Notes under the pieces: generated by a model | What the model was told of the DNA's origin: nothing | The model's input: the letters and a program-made list of their open reading frames with translations, nothing else | Database searches by the model: none | Program-made: the position numbers and the translations under genes | Source of the DNA: CAVXEH01 sp963805645 | GTDB taxonomy: Bacteria > Chloroflexota > Limnocylindria > QHBO01 | Reading direction: 5' to 3' | DNA: 64,000 nt | Assembly: GCA_963805645.1 (NCBI GenBank) | Contig: CAWDVA010000002.1 | Span: 1-64,000 of the forward strand | In this document: positions 59,368 through 64,000 of the stretch, piece after piece | Layout: every line of letters begins with the position of its first letter | Numbering within the stretch: the stretch's first letter is position 1

Positions 59368-60508
59368 CTAGAAGGTGGGCTTGCGCGAGTGGGTTCGGAC
59401 CGACTCGAGGATGCCGAGCCCGAAGAGGAGGCTGATGGTGCTCGAGCCGCCGTAGGTGATGAAGGGGAGGGGGATGCCGGTCACCGGCATGATGCCCATG
59501 ACCATCCCCACGTTCACGAGCAGCTGGAAGAGGATCATGCTCCCCAGGCCGTAGGCGACCATGCTGCCCAGCGCGTCGCGGGCGCCCCACCCGATTGCCA
59601 GGATGCGCCACACCAGGAGCGCGAAGAGCAGAAGCAGGAGCATCCCGCCCACGAAGCCCAGCTCCTCGGCCACCACGGTGAAGATGAAGTCCGTGGTCTG
59701 GACCGGCAGGAAGCCCAGCTGGTTCTGCCGTCCCGCCGTCAGGCCCTGCCCGAACCACCCGCCGGAGCCCACCGCATTGAGCGCCTGCACGAGCTGGTAG
59801 CAGGCTCCCTGCGGGTCGGCGTAGGGGTTCAGGAAGCAGAAGAGCCGCTCGCGCTGATAGCCGGCGAGGGCATTGACCGCCAGCGGCGCCACGCCGACCA
59901 CCGCACCGGTGAACAGCGCCATCCAGCCGATGCTGGCACCGCTCATGAAGAGCATCCCCACCAGGATGGCGACGAAGACGAGCGCGGTGCCCAGGTCCGG
60001 CTGGCGGAAGACAAGGAAGGTGGGGATTCCCATCAGGACCCCGGCGCCGATGATCGTCGACAGCTTGCCGATCCTCTCGCGTCGGCCCGAGAGCCAGGAG
60101 GCCAGCACCACGATCATCAGCACCTTGCTGACCTCGCTGAACTGGAAGTCCAGCCCGGCGACGCTGATCGAGAGCGTGGCGCCGTTCAGGTTCTGCCCGA
60201 CCAGCAGGGTGAGTCCCAGCAGCGCGAGCACCACGAGGTAGATGGGCGTCGTGAAGGTCGACAGCCAGTGGTAGTCGATGGACGCGACCACGAAGAAGAT
60301 GGTGAAGCCGATGGCGACCCAGATCAGGGTCTTCACCGTCTGGCTGATGCCGCCGGCATCGGTCGCCCGACGCATTGAACGAGGCGGAGTAGCCCATCAC
60401 CACCCCGAAGCCAACGATCAGGACCAGGTAGAGCAGGAGCTGCCAGTCGAAGGCCCGCAGTGCGCGAGCGCGCACGTTGTCAACAAAAGTAGTGGAGGCG
60501 GCACCCAT
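59368..60508 (-). CDS. rodA: peptidoglycan glycosyltransferase RodA (SEDS family), one frameshift
   Basis: From ATG 60508 the first frame gives RALRAFDWQLLLYLVLIVGF and GVVMGYSASFN; near 60375 the frame shifts and the second frame continues AGGISQTVKTLIWVAIGFTI, FQFSEVSKVLMIVVLASWLS, FRQPDLGTALVFVAILVGML and GSGGWFGQGLTAGRQNQLGF, with TTDFIFTVVAEELGFVGG and PLPFITYGGSSTISLLFGLG. RodA polymerises glycan strands together with PBP2, encoded three bases upstream. The catalytic Asp is in TDFIFTVVAEE. About 380 residues in total. The break is one base and the gene is expected to be essential, so it is probably a sequence error. Confidence 0.9.
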
Positions 60509-60511
60509 CGC

Positions 60512-62431
60512 TCAGTTCCCTCCCAGCAGGCTGAGGGTGCGCGGGTTGAGCCGGTAGTCCCTCTGCACGTTGAAGTACATCTGGAGGAAGTACTTCACCA
60601 CCTCGGTCGAGACGTTTCCCGGAACGGTGGCCGAATAGGAGAAGGTGAGGACCTCGAGCGAGGCATCGGTGGCACCGGGCCGCGAGGGCAGCCAGCCCAC
60701 GAACCAGGAGTGGAACGGCAGCGACCCGTTCTGGAGCTTGTCGCCGAACTCGGCCGTGCCGGTCTTGCCCGAGAGGGCACCGGGCAGCGGCACGTCGCGG
60801 ATGTTGAACGCGTGCCCGGTGGTGATCACGTCTCGCGCGCCCAGCCGCATCACCGCAAGGTTGCTGGTGCTGGCCTTGAGCGGGCGGGCGACCTGCGGCG
60901 AGAACTCCTTGATGAGCTTGCCACTCGCATCGGTCTCGCCACGGACGATCATGGGGACCATGAGCTTGCCGCCGTTCGCAAGCGCGGCGTAGGCATTCGC
61001 GAGCTGCAGCGGGGTCACGGCGATGACGTTCTGGCCGATGCCGGCCTGGGCGAGCTCACCGGTGAAGACATTGGGACGGCCCTGGCTCTGCGCCCATTCG
61101 GTGCTCGCGATGATCCCGGACGCCTCCCCGGGGAGGTCGATGCCCGTCGGGGCGCCGAAGCCGAAGTCGTGGGCCCACTTGGCGAGCTTGTCGATGCCCA
61201 GGTGGACGGCCATCTGGTAGAAGAACGTGTCCGAGCTCTTCGCATAGGCCTGCTGGACGGTGAGCCTGCCGAAGCCGGCCCGGTTCCAGTCGTACAGGCA
61301 CTGGTTGGCCGGGGCTCCGGGGATGTGGTAGCAGGCGTAGGTCTGCCAGGTCTGGCGGGGCGTCGTCACGCCCTCCTGGAGCGCCGCGGTGCCGGTCACC
61401 AGCTTGAACGTGGAGCCGGGCGGATAGATATCCGCGATGGCGTGGTTGCGGAGTGGCTGGTTGGGGTTGGACAGGTACGCCTGGAAATCGGCCGTGCTGA
61501 TGCCGGTCGCGAACTTGTTGTTGTCATAGCTCGGCAGCGACACCATCGCCAGGATCTCGCCCGTCTGCGGGTTCATGACGATGGTCACGCCCTGCTTGAC
61601 GCCTGCCGCCTTCATGCCCCACGTCAGCGCCTCCGTGGCCATTCGCTGGAGCCGGGCATCGATGGTGAGCATCAGGTTCGTCCCGGGGATCGGCTGCTTC
61701 TCGGTGCCCACCACCTTCACGGGCCGGCCCGTCGCGTCGCGCTCGACCTGCTGCGACCCGTATGTCCCGCGGAGGAGGCTCTCGAAGGAGGCCTCGACGC
61801 CGTCCTTGCCGATGGCATCGTCGGGCAGGTACCCCTGGTCGGCCAGGGTCTTGAGCTGGGCCTGGGTGACGGGACCGGTGTACCCCACGACGTGCGCCAG
61901 GAGCGAACCGTCCACCTTGCCCTGCTCATCGAGGTACTCGCGCACCGGATCGACGCCGACCACGATGCCGGGCAGGTCCCCGGCCCGCTCGGAGAGGAGC
62001 AGCGCGGCGTCCCGGGAGATGCCATGGGCCAGCGGCACCTGGTCGTAGGGCGAGCCGCGGTACGCGTCGAGGCGGACCCGAAGGCCGTCGATGGACGTCC
62101 CGGTGATGATCGCGACCTGCGCCAGGACGGCGGAGCGCGCCACCTTGTCTCCGGGGAGGCTCGCCGGGACCGCGTCCACGGTCCAGGAAGGAACGTTCAC
62201 GGCGACCGGCCGGCCCTCGCGATCGAAGATCAGTCCGCGCGGTGCCTTGATTGGCTCGCTCACGATCTGGGCCGCCGTCACCCGATCGGCGTACATCGTT
62301 CCGTTGAGGACCTGCATCTGGAAGAGTCGCCCGCCGAGCAGGGCGAACAGCAGCGAAGCCGTCACGCCGAACGCGATGAAGCGCGGCCGCGAGCGCGGCA
62401 GGTCGCGCCGACCCTCGTTCAGATCCGCCAT
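60512..62431 (-). CDS. mrdA: penicillin-binding protein 2 (monofunctional transpeptidase)
   Basis: A 639-residue class B PBP of the elongation complex. One N-terminal span (FIAFGVTASLLFALLGGRLF), dimerisation domain with APRGLIFDREGRPVAVNVPS, then the transpeptidase domain: active-site Ser in YPPGSTFKLVTGTAALQEGV, the second motif SSD in AYAKSSDTFFYQMAVHLGID (SxN usually), and KTG in SGKTGTAEFGDKLQ. Neighbours mreD and rodA form an elongation operon. The second motif with Asp in place of Asn is found in many PBP2-type enzymes. Confidence 0.95.
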   Translation of the reverse strand: MADLNEGRRDLPRSRPRFIAFGVTASLLFALLGGRLFQMQVLNGTMYADRVTAAQIVSEPIKAPRGLIFDREGRPVAVNVPSWTVDAVPASLPGDKVARSAVLAQVAIITGTSIDGLRVRLDAYRGSPYDQVPLAHGISRDAALLLSERAGDLPGIVVGVDPVREYLDEQGKVDGSLLAHVVGYTGPVTQAQLKTLADQGYLPDDAIGKDGVEASFESLLRGTYGSQQVERDATGRPVKVVGTEKQPIPGTNLMLTIDARLQRMATEALTWGMKAAGVKQGVTIVMNPQTGEILAMVSLPSYDNNKFATGISTADFQAYLSNPNQPLRNHAIADIYPPGSTFKLVTGTAALQEGVTTPRQTWQTYACYHIPGAPANQCLYDWNRAGFGRLTVQQAYAKSSDTFFYQMAVHLGIDKLAKWAHDFGFGAPTGIDLPGEASGIIASTEWAQSQGRPNVFTGELAQAGIGQNVIAVTPLQLANAYAALANGGKLMVPMIVRGETDASGKLIKEFSPQVARPLKASTSNLAVMRLGARDVITTGHAFNIRDVPLPGALSGKTGTAEFGDKLQNGSLPFHSWFVGWLPSRPGATDASLEVLTFSYSATVPGNVSTEVVKYFLQMYFNVQRDYRLNPRTLSLLGGN

Positions 62432-62435
62432 CGGT

Positions 62436-62870
62436 TCACCAGGCCGCCTTCTCCTCCGGCCGGTAGCGGAGCAGGAGGATGCGCGTGGGGACGAGGAGAA
62501 CTCCGGCGAGCGCCGCGTTCAGCACCGCTGCGGGAATGATGAGCTCCAGCGGGACACCCACGTCGAGCGAGCCGCCCACGGCGGTCAGCGCACCGAGGCT
62601 GATGAAGTCGGCAACCACGCTCCCCGCGAAGGCTGCGCCGATGGGATAGACCCACACGAGGCGGCCCAGGACGGTCGACCCCGCGCTGACCAGCGCGGCC
62701 ACCGCCAGCATGGCAAGGGGTACCGATCCGAGCGGTTCAGGAATCAGCAGGTTCGCGACGGTCCCGGCAACGAAGGCCCACACGATTCCCTGCGAGAAGC
62801 CCAGGCTCGTCGTGACCAGCACCACGGCCACGAGAACGATGTCGGGTTTGACGCCACCCAGGACGACCAC
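62436..62870 (-). CDS. mreD: rod shape-determining protein MreD (start uncertain)
   Basis: A small protein with four or five spans. VVVLGGVKPDIVLVAVVLVT, VWAFVAGTVANLLIPEPLGS, VYPIGAAFAGSVVADFISLG and LELIIPAAVLNAALAGVLLV match MreD. GTG 62870 is given, but the frame upstream to about 62930 reads YISVLLAILVGIVHAGLAPV, the usual MreD first helix, with no visible start codon, so the true N-terminus is longer and may have been hidden by an indel. It works with MreB, RodA and PBP2; mreC is missing from the neighbourhood. Confidence 0.8.
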   Translation of the reverse strand: MVVLGGVKPDIVLVAVVLVTTSLGFSQGIVWAFVAGTVANLLIPEPLGSVPLAMLAVAALVSAGSTVLGRLVWVYPIGAAFAGSVVADFISLGALTAVGGSLDVGVPLELIIPAAVLNAALAGVLLVPTRILLLRYRPEEKAAW

Positions 62871-62978
62871 CGGGGCCAGGCCCGCATGGACGATCCCGAC
62901 GAGGATGGCGAGAAGGACGCTGATATACGTGGTCGGGCCCCCTGGTTCCCGTGATGGTCGCTGTGTTCGCCGGGGTCG

Positions 62979-62984
62979 AGTATA
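62979..62984 (-). promoter_or_regulatory. -10 hexamer for mreD-mrdA-rodA
   Basis: TATACT preceded by CGG on the - strand, as before mreB and the atp operon. It lies about 50 bases before the probable mreD start. No -35 hexamer of quality is seen. Confidence 0.5.
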
Positions 62985-63061
62985 CCGATCAAGGGCGGCG
63001 ACCCGGGACCCGGGTCCCGGACGGCTCGAGGGGGCGGATCCGCACCCGCCGCGGCTGTGAC

Positions 63062-63077
63062 TGTTTCCCGTGAAACA
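63062..63077. promoter_or_regulatory. parS centromere site
   Basis: TGTTTCCCGTGAAACA, a 16-bp site differing from the consensus TGTTTCACGTGAAACA at one position; the outer seven bases are a perfect palindrome. It stands 87 bases before parA. ParB should load here and spread, organising the origin region. Confidence 0.88.
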
Positions 63078-63163
63078 TCGGTCCGATAACCGCTCGACGG
63101 ACCGCCGGTAAGCCCGAAAAAGGTAGAATATCGGTGCCCATCTGAACTCGTACCGGAGCGCCT

Positions 63164-63925
63164 GTGGCCAGGGTTACGGCCTGTACCAACCAGAAAGGCG
63201 GCGTCGGGAAGACCACGACCGTCGTGAACCTGGCGGCGTACCTGGCCCTCTCTGGAATCCCGACCCTCGTCGTCGACCTCGATCCCCAGGGGAACGCCAC
63301 AAGCGGACTCGGAATCGACCGGCGGCGCCTGGATCGTTCCGTCTACGATGCGATCCTCGATCGGGTTCCGATTGGTGACCTCGCGGTCGGCACGCCGATC
63401 GAGGGGCTGGATCTCGTCCCGTCCACGCCGTCGCTTTCCGGCGCGGAGGTCGAGCTGGTGGGGGTTGCCGCGCGTGAACGAAGGCTCGCCGCGAGCCTGG
63501 CGGACCTGAACGGCAGGTACGCCCGGGTGCTCGTGGATTGCCCGCCCTCGCTGGGCTTGCTCACGGTGAACGCGCTGACCGCGGCCGACGGGGTCCTGAT
63601 CCCGATACAGACCGAGTACTACGCCCTGGAGGGGCTCAGCCAGCTGGTGAACACCATCCGCCTCGTGCGCGAGGCCCTGAATCCCCGCCTGGAGATCGAC
63701 GGCGTCCTGCTGACGATGTTCGACGCGCGCACGAAGCTTTCGGCGCAGGTCGCCCATGAGGTGCGGCGCCACATGAACGGCACGGTCTACGACACCGTCG
63801 TTCCGCGATCCGTGCGCCTCTCCGAAGCCCCGAGCCATGGCCTGCCGATCGCCCTGTACGACCCGTCTTCGCGCGGGGCGGATGCGTACCGGGCGCTCGC
63901 CGATGAGGTCATTTCTCGTGGCTAG
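63164..63925 (+). CDS. parA: chromosome partitioning ATPase ParA (Soj)
   Basis: A 253-residue ParA-family ATPase. ACTNQKGGVGKTTTVVNLAA is the deviant Walker A, VDLDPQGNATSGLGIDRR is the Walker A' region, VLVDCPPSLGLLTVNALTAA is Walker B, and YYALEGLSQLVNTIRLVREA plus VPRSVRLSEAPSHGLPIALY are the other family blocks. GTG 63164 has GGAG nine bases upstream and TAGAAT at 63124-63129 as a likely -10. Chromosomal type: no N-terminal DNA-binding domain. It overlaps parB by eight bases. Confidence 0.95.
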   Translation: MARVTACTNQKGGVGKTTTVVNLAAYLALSGIPTLVVDLDPQGNATSGLGIDRRRLDRSVYDAILDRVPIGDLAVGTPIEGLDLVPSTPSLSGAEVELVGVAARERRLAASLADLNGRYARVLVDCPPSLGLLTVNALTAADGVLIPIQTEYYALEGLSQLVNTIRLVREALNPRLEIDGVLLTMFDARTKLSAQVAHEVRRHMNGTVYDTVVPRSVRLSEAPSHGLPIALYDPSSRGADAYRALADEVISRG

Positions 63926-64000
63926 CCGCTACGGCCTCGGCCGCGGCCTCGAGGCGCTCATCCCCCGCGCCGCCGAGGGCGAGGGTGGGGCACTCCAGCT
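63918..64000 (+). CDS. parB: ParB/Spo0J, N-terminal fragment cut by the window edge
   Basis: From GTG 63918 the frame reads ASRYGLGRGLEALIPRA, the standard start of chromosomal ParB (R-x-G-L-G-R-G-L-x-A-L-I/L). The rest lies outside the window. It overlaps the end of parA by eight bases, and its binding site parS lies upstream of parA. Confidence 0.9.
   Translation, partial: MASRYGLGRGLEALIPRAAEGEGGALQ

Overview
The window is 64 kb of GC-rich bacterial chromosome with dense gene packing and no rRNA, tRNA or CRISPR array that I could see. The gene set suggests a free-living bacterium of the Chloroflexota type (an inference from gene content, for example the CpaB and receiver-CpaE Tad locus, not from a marker tree): Tad pilus genes without secretin or outer-membrane partners, a full F1Fo ATP synthase, peptidoglycan elongation genes and many GT-C membrane glycosyltransferases. 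The parS site and parAB at the right edge place that end near a replication origin.

Layout. 0-9 kb: a glycan cluster with a FAD oxidoreductase and six polytopic membrane proteins of GT-C type (GT87, GT39-like, and a pair of paralogues carrying a DGRNDMY motif). 9-25.4 kb: a Tad/Flp pilus locus on the + strand: DegS/DegU-like two-component system, Flp pilin, CpaB fused to receiver-CpaE, TadA ATPase, TadB, TadC, a second OmpR-type two-component pair, then TadE- and TadG-like pseudopilins, one with two PASTA repeats. 25.5-31.4 kb: small housekeeping genes (DUF192, comF, long hpf, nfo, a HTH regulator, a UPF0104 flippase-like protein, a PHP phosphoesterase). 31.4-57.2 kb (- strand): a long block keeping an ancient gene order: rplU-rpmA-rpmE-DUF1385-prfA-prmC-tsaC-rpiB-(aconitase X pair)-glyA-atp operon-murA-mreB. 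57.2-64 kb: DUF2344 protein, AI-2E family permease, rodA-mrdA-mreD, parS, parA and the start of parB.

Non-coding structure worth attention. (1) A family of four 204-bp palindromic elements lies between mreB and the HAD gene (32.5-38.3 kb): 39-bp imperfect inverted repeats around a 76-base interior whose length never changes although its sequence does. (2) Three promoters in the pilus locus share a direct-repeat box, GCAAGG-6-GCAAGGTC-7-TANAGT, with identical spacing. (3) Two other promoters there share ACTGTTGACCG-4-CACCTT. (4) A perfect 51-bp tandem repeat sits upstream of the atp promoter.

Sequence quality. Several genes are interrupted by frameshifts although their motifs are intact: the FAD oxidoreductase, two membrane proteins at 1.4-3.8 kb, the OmpR regulator and its kinase (about a dozen shifts in 2.3 kb), atpD and rodA. 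Because atpD and rodA should be essential, and single extra bases explain the breaks I could trace, most of these look like uncorrected indels rather than dead genes.
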